Shown: piece after piece, positions 1 through 10,589 of the stretch | Layout of the letters: each line of letters starts with the position of its first letter | How positions within the stretch are numbered: position 1 is the first letter of the stretch | DNA from: Hofstenia miamia | Taxonomy: Eukaryota > Xenacoelomorpha > Acoela | Direction of reading: 5' to 3' | Length of the DNA stretch: 64,000 nt | Assembly: GCA_004352715.1 (NCBI GenBank) | Contig: SCFE01000050.1 | Location: forward strand, 1,180,733-1,244,732 | Program-made: the position numbers and the translations under genes | Notes under the pieces: model-generated | What the model saw: the letters and a program-made list of their open reading frames with translations, nothing else | What the model was told of the DNA's origin: nothing | Databases searched by the model: none

Positions 1-144
1 GCTCATCCATGTTCGACATGTTCTTTCCGAGACAATATTGTCACCTAAGGCTGAACACATTTCTTTTGCAGCATCTCTGGAGCTCAAACCTCGCTTCCAA
101 CAGTAGAAAATCAGTTTTCGGATGTCATTACGTTCAAGCTCCAT
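1..144 (-). CDS. mariner transposase, N-terminal 48 residues (runs off the window)
   Basis: The minus-strand frame opens at the ATG at 144-142 and stays open to the window edge. It reads MELERNDIRKLIFYCW and then a segment with SSRDAAKEM and RTWM, matching the first helix-turn-helix of mariner/SETMAR-type transposases (HTH_48), which binds the element's own terminal repeats. The DD(D/E) catalytic domain is not in view. Assignment rests on this motif plus the correctly placed terminal repeat about 215 bp upstream. Partial. Confidence 0.7.
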   Translation of the reverse strand, partial: MELERNDIRKLIFYCWKRGLSSRDAAKEMCSALGDNIVSERTCRTWMS

Positions 145-361
145 CTTGATTTCAAATGCTCTATCTGCGAGTAATTGCTATTTCATTAAAAAAAATTCAA
201 AACTGCATAGATATTTAGAATTAAAAGCATTCAAAAAGCTGCTATAACAAAATCTGCATCTATGTTTAGTCTGTTGCTATTTCAAATTTCAGTGTGAATG
301 GTCCTATATTTCAAAAGATATAAAGGATTTTGTATGGGAAAAAACTTATCTGACAACCCTA
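1..361 (-). mobile_element. Tc1/mariner element, 5' end only
   Basis: The outer end is visible at 330-359: reading the minus strand inward from a TA dinucleotide (360-361) the element starts GGGTTGTCAGATAAG, a typical mariner terminal repeat. About 215 bp of untranslated leader separates it from an open frame starting at 144 that encodes the transposase N-terminus. The rest of the element, with the catalytic domain and the other terminal repeat, lies outside the window. Nothing in the visible part is broken, but whether the copy is intact cannot be judged. Confidence 0.75.
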
Positions 362-2201
362 TAGTATTCACCACATTTCTCATAATTTATCTGGAATTAC
401 ATTCACCTTGAACAAAACTCATTATTCATTGTAAAAATTCTGCAAAATTCAGTTTGCAAGTCAAAATAAAAATTAAGCTTACTATGGCTGCTAAAAGTCG
501 TAACGTGAAAATTGAAGCCGTGGTCGGCCACCGCCATAAGAGTTCAGGCCATTGTAAACGATTTGTCGTTACATATGGCTGGTCGCGGCGAAAGCACTAA
601 TATAAATACATTTTAGAAGTACGCTGCCTGTGCCGGCCTCCTTGGGTTTATCTTCTTATGTCCGATGGAATTGACCGGGCTTTAATGTCTGTCCGCTATT
701 CAATGATAAATAAGCAAAAAATGTGCAAATTTTCACTAACATGCACAAAACATCTTATAAATCCTAGGAGATTTATTATTTTTATCAAAGATCAAATCAT
801 GGGGATTTTACAATACATCCAACTATAACTAAGTAGTTGCTGCCCAACATCAAGATTTTTGTAGAATTTCAAATAAAATTCGAATTCTTGCTTAAATGAA
901 AATTAAAATTTATCAAGTAAATTTAGTTAATCCTCTTAAATATATTAATGCACTGCTACTATATTGCCTCATATTGGACTATTATTGGATCAATTCTATA
1001 GGACATAGCAATATATAAAAATGTCTTTAAGAAAAAACCTTGTGGTGATAACATCTCCAGTTCCTCAAATCCTGTCATCGTTACTCATGCAAAAACTTCG
1101 ATTTTTCTATATAATATATAAAATGACATGAATAAATAGCAACAACTACATTACGGGCATTTCATACATATGTGTACATATATGAGTTTTAGTTTATTTT
1201 TTTTCATTTTTGTAGGTAATTTTAAAAATATTTCTTGAAAACTATTAATGATGAGAAAAATTTTAAACAGAGATGGATATAGTGGAAAATTTAGCCGCAA
1301 TCCAAGAGCGAATAATGTACCTTTAAGCCTGCTAATTCCAAAGTAGTTTCCAAACTGTCTATCTTAGGTCTACACACTGAAGTTGAAAAATCTAAATTTA
1401 GTTAAAAGGATTATAAGAGGCAAATGAAAAATTTGTTTTTCAATAAATTATTTACAAAATCTTTAACATTCACTGCATTTGAGTGTATTTCATGGAATTT
1501 TGGATAATTGTCAAGTTAGTTCAATTTTAAATTTAACATCAGTCCAAACCCTCACCGACCCTGTCCATATCTATCACTGTGTGTAATAGCTCTTGTGAAA
1601 TTAAATAAGTTGCAAGTATTGTAGTTTGAAGAAAGTTCGATTCATCTTGATTTGCTGCTTTCTATATATTAAGATATTCGAATCAAGGACGAACAGGCAA
1701 TAAAATATAATAAAAGACCAATATAAAAAATGAACAAAATGTCTGTGAGTGTTTAGATTTCTTATCTCAGACTTTCTAGTAATACTTTGCCAATATTTAC
1801 AGAAAATGGAACATTAGTTCTTCGAAATTGAAGTAAGCTATTCAATTTTATCATCATATTTTCATTGTTCTGGGGTATTTGAGGATACAGCTATTCCAAA
1901 AACTTTTGTGTTTTCTTCACAAGAAAAATTACACTTAAAATTTCAACTGTGCATGTTTCATTTAGTAAATGTAAATTTGAAAACTCAATATGAAAATTTA
2001 GTCTATCATTAAATATCTAGTGATTAAGCGATTAGATTAATTATTTTACAAATTATTCACTGAAAATATTTATCTGGCATATAATATAACCAGATAATAA
2101 TGAACGGCATATTATTTGCCCGTTGATTTAAATATTCTATTCCCACCCGGCCGTACCGGGCATGCTGACAAAACAGTATTGTCTATGCACCTTACACCAC
2201 C
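362..2201. other. no gene recognised
   Basis: AT-rich sequence with no frame longer than about 60 codons that resembles a protein and no RNA gene that I can recognise. A short patch of higher GC at 510-640 contains an isolated ATG followed by 13 codons and a TATAAATA string; I see nothing that makes it a gene. A GC-rich patch at 2145-2165 is similarly unexplained. Confidence 0.5.
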
Positions 2202-2399
2202 TTGAAAATTTTTATTATCTATATTTTCAATTATATGTATTTTGTGGCCTTAACATTGGCCCTATTTACGTTCAATGAAACAAAGGAGAGACACTTTCAA
2301 CTTTTAATTCAATTATTTGGTTTTTCAATGCTTTCAATAAATTTATTAGTTTTGCAAATGAGTCCTCTTCTATTCTTGTTTTTCTTGCTTTTAGTTTAA
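2202..2399 (+). pseudogene. hydrophobic ORF, possible decayed N-terminus of the local 7TM family
   Basis: A 65-codon frame with two hydrophobic stretches joined by a polar loop (NETKERHFQ). The layout, a membrane segment, a short charged loop and then a second segment containing LFGF, resembles residues 25-65 of the 7TM gene at 4854, where the loop is SSQNGKDFA followed by QMLGF. The match is short and could be chance between hydrophobic sequences. The first codon is not ATG and nothing downstream continues the family, so if real it is a fragment. Confidence 0.22.
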
Positions 2400-2619
2400 A
2401 CTAAATTTATTTGGCTCTACAGTTTGTTTTGTTGAGAACTATTAGCTGCTGGACCGATAAGGTTCCCATGCTTACATGAAACATGTACAATGTGTGTTTT
2501 GGTTTAAAAATGTTTCGAGCATTTACGTTTAGCTTCCACCTTAGAAACACTTGGATTCCTTCCGCTTCTTGGCTTATTTAATAAATATTATAAAGTTTTG
2601 TAAAATGTTGGTTTCATGG

Positions 2620-3905
2620 TTAACCCTTAAATGCATAAGCGTTTTTCGAACATTATTATATAAGCGGAGTCATTTTAAAACTTTGAACAGCAATTGTCAC
2701 AAAACACTGCTAAATGTGATATACAAATAAAATTCTCGCATATTGAACATTTAGCAGACGTTTTTGTTGTCGTCATTACACTTGCACATGTAACATCTTT
2801 TGCGTTTAGAAGAAGTTGGATTTCTCTAGGTTGTGGGATTTCAGAAATGGTAGAATAGCCTAAATGTTTAAGCGTATTTATTTGCTCTATGTGTAAGCCA
2901 GATTGTTGACATAGTTTTTCAGCCACTAATGCAACAATTCCATACCGAATTGCTCAAGGAATAATCTTCTTTTATGAATAGAATTTGGAAACTTTGTTTT
3001 GTAAATAACCAAGCTATGCCGATATTGTTTAATACTTTAAAAAAATAAGTCATATGCCATCTTTTTGCTCTTTTCTGAGTGCTATACATTTTGCAAATTT
3101 CATCTACAACGTCAACAGAGCTTTTGGTGGCATTATAGTATATGACAATGTCCGGTTTCCTTGAAGAATGAATATGAGTGTCCGTGAAATGCATAGACGA
3201 TGGTAAAATAACAATTTTACTTTTTTGATGGATATATGACACCAAGCTCATGCCATTGTTAAAAGCGAATCTGGACGAGCGTATATCTCTACTGGAAGAC
3301 AAAGAAATAGCAGTAAAAAGTTCTCTGCAATTCTTTCGCATAGCTTCAAGTAGAGTAAATTTTTTCGTCATCAAGAATTCAAGAATTCACATACCTCCAC
3401 TGAAGTAAAATAATTGTCTGTTGCTACATTTACTCCAGACAGGTACAAAGGCAACATAAACAGCTTCACCACTTCACTTGCAAGACCAGGCCTTACACCG
3501 CCATCTTTGTCCCTTCCACAATATGGCAAAGCATTCAAAGTATAATGGGTCATACACGTTGATAGCAAAAGCAAATTCATTCCATATTTGTCAAGTTTGG
3601 AAGGTATGTATTGTTAAAATGAAACCCTTCCACAGTATGGAATAAGTTGCTGGTCGATACACACAATTGCACCGCTGTTGTAATTTCGTTGAAAATTTTT
3701 AACAAGTTTTTCAAAAAATATTCGAAACAGAGCAAATTTAATAAGCCCCATTTTGACCTCATTTTGAACGCATGGCAAAATAAATGATTTGATATTAATT
3801 TTTTACAGGATAAAACATGTAAAGATGTCAAAGATATCATGGTCTAATACCAGTTATATTGTCACTTGGGGTCATTTTGACCCCGCTTATGCATTTAAGG
3901 GTTAA
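2620..3905 (-). mobile_element. piggyBac element with perfect 18-bp terminal repeats and TTAA target duplication
   Basis: The element occupies 2624-3901. Its left end is CCCTTAAATGCATAAGCG and its right end is the exact reverse complement (3884-3901). TTAA lies immediately outside both ends (2620-2623 and 3902-3905), the diagnostic piggyBac target duplication. Both subterminal regions carry a GGTCATTTT-like motif. At 1278 bp it is about half the length of an autonomous piggyBac: the C-terminal part of the transposase is present on the minus strand, while the N-terminal part is missing. It is therefore internally deleted, non-autonomous, and possibly mobilised in trans. Confidence 0.92.
2675..3840 (-). 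pseudogene. piggyBac transposase remnant (catalytic C-terminal half)
   Basis: Minus-strand reading gives, in order, a QQLIPYCGR stretch, a YIPSK segment after one in-frame stop (about 3610-3660), a block with ATDNYFTS (catalytic Asp in the DNFFTS-type motif, about 3400-3430) and finally a cysteine-rich tail (KCSICENF ... FCDNC, 2675-2760) like the C-terminal zinc-binding domain that recognises piggyBac termini. The frame shifts at least twice (near 3580 and 3370, and again near 2925). The product would cut and paste DNA at TTAA if intact; here it is dead. Confidence 0.85.
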
Positions 3906-4817
3906 GTTATGTTAGCATGGCCATTCAACCATCATTGAATGCATGTCGACATCCGCTAGGTGATAATGCTGGTTGTAGGTATTTGCATTTATGCCTCTTT
4001 TCATTTCAATGGCATGACTCAATTGTATCAATCAAGGCTCCTTCCAATTATGTCAGATTTCTTGATGGTCTAACTTATCTATCATGACTCTTGAGTAGGT
4101 CGATCTAGCCAAGAAGACGTCCAATGTAAACTGCACTAAGTGCAGTTATAGTTTTCGCTTCAAAACATTCTTTTGAGAAAGAAAACTTTACAGATCAACC
4201 GTATGTTGCAAAATCATAACTTTTAGCATTTTTATCATCATCACAAATTCTGTACATCGCATGTCACACGCATCCTAAAAATGCACTTAATTGATCGTTA
4301 ACTGTAAACTCTAAATTATATTCCTTACATGTTTGTTGTAACTCCAATTGCTTACATTTGCATATATGGACTGCTTAAAACATCTTGAAAATAATTGTGC
4401 GGAGCATTTCTAAGCTTTGTTTAATTATTCAGACAAAAAAATCAATCAGTATGCAGGAGTGTGTGAAGGGGGACCTCAGTGGTTATTAAGTTGAATGCTA
4501 AAAGGCATGGAGAAGCCCTGTAAAAATATTGCAGAAACAAACTTTCAAAATACAACTTTAGTTTATATTTTTTTTTCAGAATAGTTAATTTTTTAAAGTT
4601 GGAATCCCAAGTGACTCGACAACACTGATTCCTATTGACATTTATTGAGAAATTTTATTGCAAAAACTGCTGTTACTTTTACATTGGAGAATATATGATA
4701 GTGGAATCTAAAAAACCTGTAATTGCGATTTTAATGTTTTGTTTTCTAAAAAGATTTCTTTACAAAATGTCAATACTTTTCGACTGCATTAAAAGTAAAT
4801 ACTTCACCAAAGTTATC
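3906..4817. other. no gene recognised
   Basis: AT-rich intergenic sequence between the piggyBac copy and the first 7TM gene. A 63-codon frame at 4635-4826 is not conserved in the second 7TM locus and I treat it as chance. Confidence 0.5.
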
Positions 4818-4832
4818 AAAATGTAAACATTG
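4818..4832 (+). promoter_or_regulatory. upstream motif AAATGYAAACATYG shared by the 7TM genes
   Basis: The motif ends 21 bases before the ATG of the 7TM gene at 4854. The same 14-mer, with two pyrimidine changes, precedes the paralogue at 15206 (15149-15162) and occurs without a gene at 6534-6547. Here it is followed by GAAAGACAG, which also follows the orphan copy. Role unknown: leader, core promoter or simply residual homology from duplication. Confidence 0.4.
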
Positions 4833-4853
4833 CATTTTGAAAGACAGACAGAC

Positions 4854-5714
4854 ATGAAGTGCTCAGAATTTCAAAATAATTTAATTATCTTAAGTGCATT
4901 GCTGGACATAGCTCTTTTTACTGGATTTTGCGTTTGCTTGGTTGTATTTTTGAAAGTTTACAAACGATCTTCACAGAATGGCAAGGATTTTGCGATTGCA
5001 GTTCAAATGCTTGGTTTTTGCATAGAATTTGCCTTGGTCCTTCTTCTTTCAATAATACAGCGCTACCAGCAAAACGTATTGACTGTATTTAAAACTTTTG
5101 CATCAATAATTATTTCGGAACTTTTCATAAATCTCACAATGAATCTCAGAAAGTTGACATTTATATTTTTTGCATATCAATCTCTCTTAGCTCAATTACA
5201 ACCTGTCAGATTTCAAGAACAAAGCCTCAGTTTTCTAACATTCAGTCTTGGTTGGATCATTGCATTTTCGTATGTCAGCACTGATTTTATTGCATATAGT
5301 TTTGCATCTGTGAATATGGCTATTCTTATTTCTTCAATTCTAAAAATATCAACTTTTATTATTTTATTCATTCTTAATATCGTCAATAATATTATGCTGC
5401 ATAGAAGAAGAAACTACATGATTTCCTCAGTGACATACAAGGCAGCAATTAGTGGAGTAAAGTTTAGTGGAGAAGAACACATGATGAACAAACATCACAT
5501 GTATTTAGTTTTTGGATATCATGGCATCTTTTGGGCTGTTTTTCAATCCCTAAGTAGATATCTGAATGCTAGTGTATCTACAAATCCTTCTAGTTCTGCC
5601 CTTTGTTATGTAAATATACTTAAAGAGTTTTGTTTAATTTCAAACGTGATTGTTTTTTTTGTCGCATTTCCTACAATAGTCTTGTTGTTTTTGTTCTGTA
5701 AAAGATCAAATTAG
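4854..5714 (+). CDS. seven-transmembrane protein, orphan receptor-like (paralogue A)
   Basis: Single-exon frame of 286 residues. I chose the ATG at 4854 over upstream codons because the paralogue at 15206 starts at the same place (MKCSEF versus MECSGF). Hydrophobic segments lie at about 10-35, 46-68, 82-112, 126-149, 153-181, 217-234 and 258-282, giving seven membrane passes and short loops. Blocks shared with the paralogue are FLKVY-x5-QNGKDFAIAV (end of TM1 to TM2), FIFFAYQSLLA (after TM3) and LVFGYHG (TM6). I see no DRY or NPxxY motif, so it is not an obvious rhodopsin-class GPCR; a chemoreceptor-like or lineage-specific membrane family is my inference. No introns and no frame damage, which suggests it is functional. 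Family not recognised. Confidence 0.72.
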   Translation: MKCSEFQNNLIILSALLDIALFTGFCVCLVVFLKVYKRSSQNGKDFAIAVQMLGFCIEFALVLLLSIIQRYQQNVLTVFKTFASIIISELFINLTMNLRKLTFIFFAYQSLLAQLQPVRFQEQSLSFLTFSLGWIIAFSYVSTDFIAYSFASVNMAILISSILKISTFIILFILNIVNNIMLHRRRNYMISSVTYKAAISGVKFSGEEHMMNKHHMYLVFGYHGIFWAVFQSLSRYLNASVSTNPSSSALCYVNILKEFCLISNVIVFFVAFPTIVLLFLFCKRSN

Positions 5715-6533
5715 AATTTTGTTTATGAATGATTCATTTGATATGATAAAAACTTGCAAATTTAAAATATTTTCGACTTGGAACTTTAATTATTATCAAT
5801 GAAAGAAATAATATCTATATCTGTTAACCTTAATCTGCCTATCGTCCATTTTAAAGTACCAACCGCTTTGCCACACTTACAAAGAATTTTCTTCATCCTA
5901 TTAGGAAATGTGCAAATCATAATTCATGGGTGGTGCTTTCAAATTGAGCATAGCGTTATTAGTTCTTATGCTATAATAGCTTAAAAATTTTTAAACGATT
6001 ATTCAGTTTTAGTTTAATAATGGTTGTTCTTTCAAAATTTGAAACTTAATGTACAGTATTAAAAATAATATTAATGGAAAGCAAAAACTTAGAAAAATCT
6101 AAAAGAAGTCAATGCACAAATAGCTCTTGTGAACCTTGTGGAACAGCTTTGATTCCTTATCACTGCAGAAAGTTGCCATGGAGGGGATTCATATAGCTTT
6201 TTAATATATCAAGTCCCTACTATGAAAAGCTCTGCTTCAACCGTTTCCCTGAATGATCCGAACTATACATATACAGAATGAAAAATGTTGACTAATATTT
6301 TTATGAAATCGAGAATAATTCTCCTTTTCGTGGAATATGTCATCCAAATTTACTAAAAATTTGGGTTGTTTCTCCACAAAATAAAGTGTGTTGGAGATTA
6401 CTGTGGCATAATCCGTGGAAAAGGGAAAAATAAAAAAGACTAACAATAAACTGTGACTTATTTATTCCCTTTTGTAAACCAAACTAATTAAGAGTGTTTA
6501 ATAGTAACGTTGCATAGAATCAGGAGACAAAGG
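5715..6533. other. no gene recognised
   Basis: Sequence downstream of paralogue A. Frames at 5799-5984 (+) and 6237-6446 (-) show no family resemblance and are taken as chance. Confidence 0.5.
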
Positions 6534-6547
6534 AAATGTAAACATCG
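6534..6547 (+). promoter_or_regulatory. orphan copy of the 7TM upstream motif
   Basis: AAATGTAAACATCG followed by AAAGACAGG closely matches the sequence just upstream of the 7TM gene at 4854. An ATG follows at 6561, but the frame closes after 12 codons and has no 7TM similarity. It may mark where a third copy was deleted. Confidence 0.3.
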
Positions 6548-7559
6548 AAAGACAGGTACATGTTAGCTGGTTCATTCCTTGTGCAATTTTTAATATAAAT
6601 ACAGTGTAATCAAATTAGATGATGATGAATTTATTTTTACCGGAATTATCTTTTAATTTATACTCAGGTTTGATTATTAATGACAACGGAAAGCTAAATT
6701 GTTTGAGCACATGAGTAGTCCTCAAGTTCGAGGGCAGTTAAAGGACATTCGGAGCCACCGCACACTCAGCCATTCATAATGCGGTGCGGCTGGTAGCTTG
6801 GAACAAAAGTGTGCTCTTATGTTAGGTTTAGGCCTAGGGATTTTCTATCGTTTAGCTTTCCCACTGATCCACTCCTATGAATAACAAATTGTCAACAAAT
6901 AGCTGGAAAGCTACCCTTAGGCTAACCATCTGTTTAGATCCAAATTCTTACGGTATCATAATAAACCTTACTATACATACGAGGTGCCTATGAGCCCCGA
7001 TATTTATTACATGTGTGAAATGATTACTAACTCAACCACCTTCGTAACGTCTTAACCATGGAACCTTGAACCATTCTATTTCTGTCGACGGCATTGATTG
7101 CTCACATGTATTCAGTAGAATTGTTATGCATTTATTTAGATGTACTAAGAGTTATTTATATGTAAGGAATATAACAAGCTAAAAAGTCAGGTTGTGCACT
7201 TCTCTTATTTATTGCTCTAACAATTCATAGGGCAATCAATGCACTAAACAAATTAAGAACGCATCGCACACTGAGAACAGTTCATCGCAATAAGGGGTTG
7301 ATCTCCATCAAGTGGAAATTGTTATTTGTTACCAACCAGTTCCTCTCATCTCTTGCTGCATGGAACCGCTTCGGGACTCGGCCCTGTGAACAACTGACGA
7401 TGTAAAGAATAATTAATTAGCTTATGTTAATGACAGTTACTGAATATAATTAATTAAACATGATCGCATATAGTGGAATCGTGCCCGGAATCCTAGGACT
7501 ATGCTCTAAGCAATGGTATCGCCTCGCTTCCCTTAACCTCGTCTGGATGGGACAGAGGT
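6548..7559. other. upstream flank or leader of the L2-type LINE, no gene
   Basis: Moderately higher GC than its surroundings. It includes an imperfect inverted pair around 6757-6790 (CCACCGCAC and GTGCGG) and GC-richer text at 7350-7600 leading into the LINE frame. It may be LINE 5' sequence, but I cannot place the boundary. Confidence 0.3.
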
Positions 7560-10448
7560 TCAACTAAATTGACAACGAAATTTTCAACAATCAGCAGTCG
7601 AGTCATCTACTAAATTAAAATGTGCTCTTAAATCCATGGTCAGTCAAAAAGAAGGAATTTCATATATGCAATCTTATTAAAGAACGAGAAATTGATATAT
7701 GCTTCTTAACTGAAACGTGGCTTTCTCCTCATAATCGATTTTCATTCAGATTATTATGCCCTCCAGGTTATGATATTATGAGTGTACCACGTGATAGTCG
7801 TGGCAGCGGAATTGCGTTCATCTACAGATCAAATATTAATCCAATATTTTCTTTGGCACGCAGCTATGATTCATTTGAAGCATCATTAATGAGCTAAACA
7901 TTAAATTCCAAGAGTGTTGACATATTTTTACTTTATCGTCTACCAAACGCAAAAAATTGATTCTTTTATTGGTCAATTTGAGGATTTTCTTGATAAATTC
8001 TTTCTGAATAATCGTTCATTACTAATTTTGGGTGATTTCAAAACTCACATGAATGATATGAATGCCTTTCCAACAAGGAAGCTTAGAGAGTGTCTTGATC
8101 AGTATTTATTGACTCAGTATGTTGATACACCAACAATCAAACATGGTAACATAATTGACCTGATTATTGCTAAAAATGATGATAACTTAGTTCATCACAT
8201 TGATGTTATAGATAATTACGATATTTTTCCAGATCATTATATCATTATGCTTCAATTAAAATTTAGTAGACCTTCTCCAGTTGCTCATTTCGTTGAAAAG
8301 AGAATTTGGAAAAATCTTGACATTTCAAAATTCACTGATGACTTGAATGAAATAATTCAACCTTTATTAATTCAGAATCATACAATTTGTGATGGACTCA
8401 GTGTAAATGAAATGGCAATTCAATACAATAATATGTTAAGAACGTTATTAGACAAACATTTACCAACTAAGCATTTTAAGCTTAAACTTGGAAAAGCTAA
8501 ATGGTTTTATGCAAAGATCAAGCACCTTAGATCAAAACGACGAAAAGCTGAAAAGCGTTATTACAAAAGTTTACTTCAAGAAGACCTAGTTTGCTAGAGT
8601 ATTCGTAATGAGTTGGTTCATCTATGTGAAAAAAACAGCGGACTTATTACACCCACCGCTTTAGTGATGCAAGTTGCGATTCCAAAAAAAATGTATCAAA
8701 TAACCTCTGAGTTATCTAATCCTACTAAAACTCCAAAACATTTAATCTCGAGTGCTCAATTTTTTCAGAACGATTTTATTGATAAGGTGGAAAAGATTTA
8801 TAAGAATTTCGAAAGTAACTCTACAGAAAAGATTATAGAGAATTTCCCTGAGAATACTACTGTATTAACGGAATTTGAGCATCTTTCGATAACAGAGTGT
8901 CAAACTCTCCTCATTACAACTAGAATGCGAATTCTGATCTTGACCCAATTGACAATAAGTTTTTAAAGAATGCTACATTAGTGCCAGTAATCATTCAATG
9001 CCTAACCGTTTTAGTCAACAAGTCGCTTTTGGAAGGTTTTCCTCTTGAGATGAAGACTTCAGTCATTAAACCACTCCTTAAAAATTCAAGTTTTAATGCA
9101 ACGATTGCTTCAAATTATCGCCCTGTTGCAAATTTGTCATTTGTCTCAAAATTAACAGAAAGAGCTGTGGCCAAACAACTCATATTATTCTTGGAACGGA
9201 ATGACATTTTACCTAAATTTCAATCTGGATATAGGAAGAACATGTCTGTAGAATCAGCGCTACTCAGGGTAACTAACGACATTCTGATATCATTGTATAA
9301 CGGTAAGAAGATTTTACTTTCGTTATTAGACCAATCCGCGGCATTCGATACGGTAAATCATGATCTTCTTTTAAATATACTGTGGAAAATTGGAATTCAA
9401 GGATCTGCATTTAAATGGTTTAAATCATACTTGTGTGATCGCGATCATTGTTGTAGTGAATAGAGTCAATACTCATAAAGAAACATCACCACATGGAGTT
9501 CCACAGGGTTCAGGTTTAGGCCCAATCTTGTTCACGATCTATAACTCATTTATAACGCAGTTTCCAACTTCTCATAAAATACCTCATCATATGTATGCCG
9601 ATGACACGCAAATATATATCACAGTCGAAGAGGAAGTCCATGCTTCACCAAATAACTATCTCTCTACGATAATAGAGGAGCTATCTCAATTGATGAAATG
9701 TGGCTTCTTATTTCTCAATGATGGGAAGGCAAAGTTTCTAAACATAAGTAGTAGGGCTTCGGGTTGCGATCCTATTATGAATCTGGATTGCATGTTTGAC
9801 AGTAGCATGTCGATGATATCGCAATTGAATATGAAAATAAAATCATCAAATTTCATCTTAAGAAACATTGCTAAGATACGAAAATATTTAAATCGTTAGT
9901 ATTATCACGCATTGATGTACACAATGGTCAACTACATCAAATTGCCTCTTGTCATTTGAAACGCCTTCAAACTGTTCAAAATAGATGTGCCAGGTTAGTT
10001 TTCAATCTATACTACCGAGAAAGAATATCTCCGGCAATTTTGGAGTTGCACTCGTTGAAAGTGAAGCAGAGGATTATTTACAAAATTTGTCTAATAACTT
10101 GGAAATGACTGCATGGAATGGGGCCTACTTACCTAACTGAATTACTGCATACAAATGAAACAAATTTGAGATCTCAGTGATTACTCATCATACCCAGAAC
10201 GAGGAGAAATTTTAACAGAAAGAGCATTTTCAGTGTGTCCTCCAAAACTATTTAATGGGCTACCTCGTGAAGTACGCCAATCCTCGAGCGTTAGGGAATT
10301 TAAAAGAAAATTAAAGTACTATCTGTTCGTCAATCAGTTTGACGACAATAATTTTGTGTAAATGTATATTATTGTTTTTGTAATTGCGCATTAGAGTTCT
10401 CCCTGGGAAATTTCTGCGCTTTATAAGAATTAACATAATAATAATAAA
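7560..10448 (+). mobile_element. L2/CR1-type LINE, near full-length but decayed
   Basis: Endonuclease, reverse transcriptase and C-terminal regions follow in the order expected for the pol ORF of L2/CR1-clade LINEs. The 3' end is well marked: after the last codons the sequence runs GCGCTTTATAAGAATTAA and then a short AATAAT microsatellite at about 10430-10448, typical of L2-type tails. The 5' boundary is uncertain. It separates the two 7TM paralogues. Confidence 0.85.
7622..10361 (+). pseudogene. L2-type LINE pol: endonuclease plus reverse transcriptase, frameshifted
   Basis: Endonuclease (7622-8300): FLTETWLSP, LLILGDF and DHYIIM correspond to the Glu, Asp and His active-site blocks of the APE-type nuclease that nicks target DNA. 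Reverse transcriptase (8880-9720): NYRPVANLSFVSK, LLDQSAAFDTVNHDLLL with the first catalytic Asp, HGVPQGSGLGP and the YADDTQIY catalytic box. C-terminal domain to about 10361 (FKRKLKYYLF). At least four frame changes (near 7900, 8600, 8970 and 9430) and several stops break it. The Asp pair of YADD is intact but no functional product is possible. Confidence 0.85.
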
Positions 10449-10589
10449 ATAATTATCATCACAATAAATCAATGTTCATTTAGACTACATACATCAAATT
10501 TCAAAGGCTGATAGGAAATTTATCACAGATTTCAATAGGGTATATTTTAGGTTCAAATTCAAAACCAATATTAACTAAATTTTGACTAA
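10449..10589. other. short spacer
   Basis: Between the LINE tail and the piggyBac relic; nothing recognised. Confidence 0.4.

Noticed and set aside
510-640. GC-richer patch with ATGGCTGGTCGCGGCG, briefly suggestive of a histone-like start
   Set aside because: The frame closes after 13 codons and the similarity to histone N-termini does not extend beyond a few residues.
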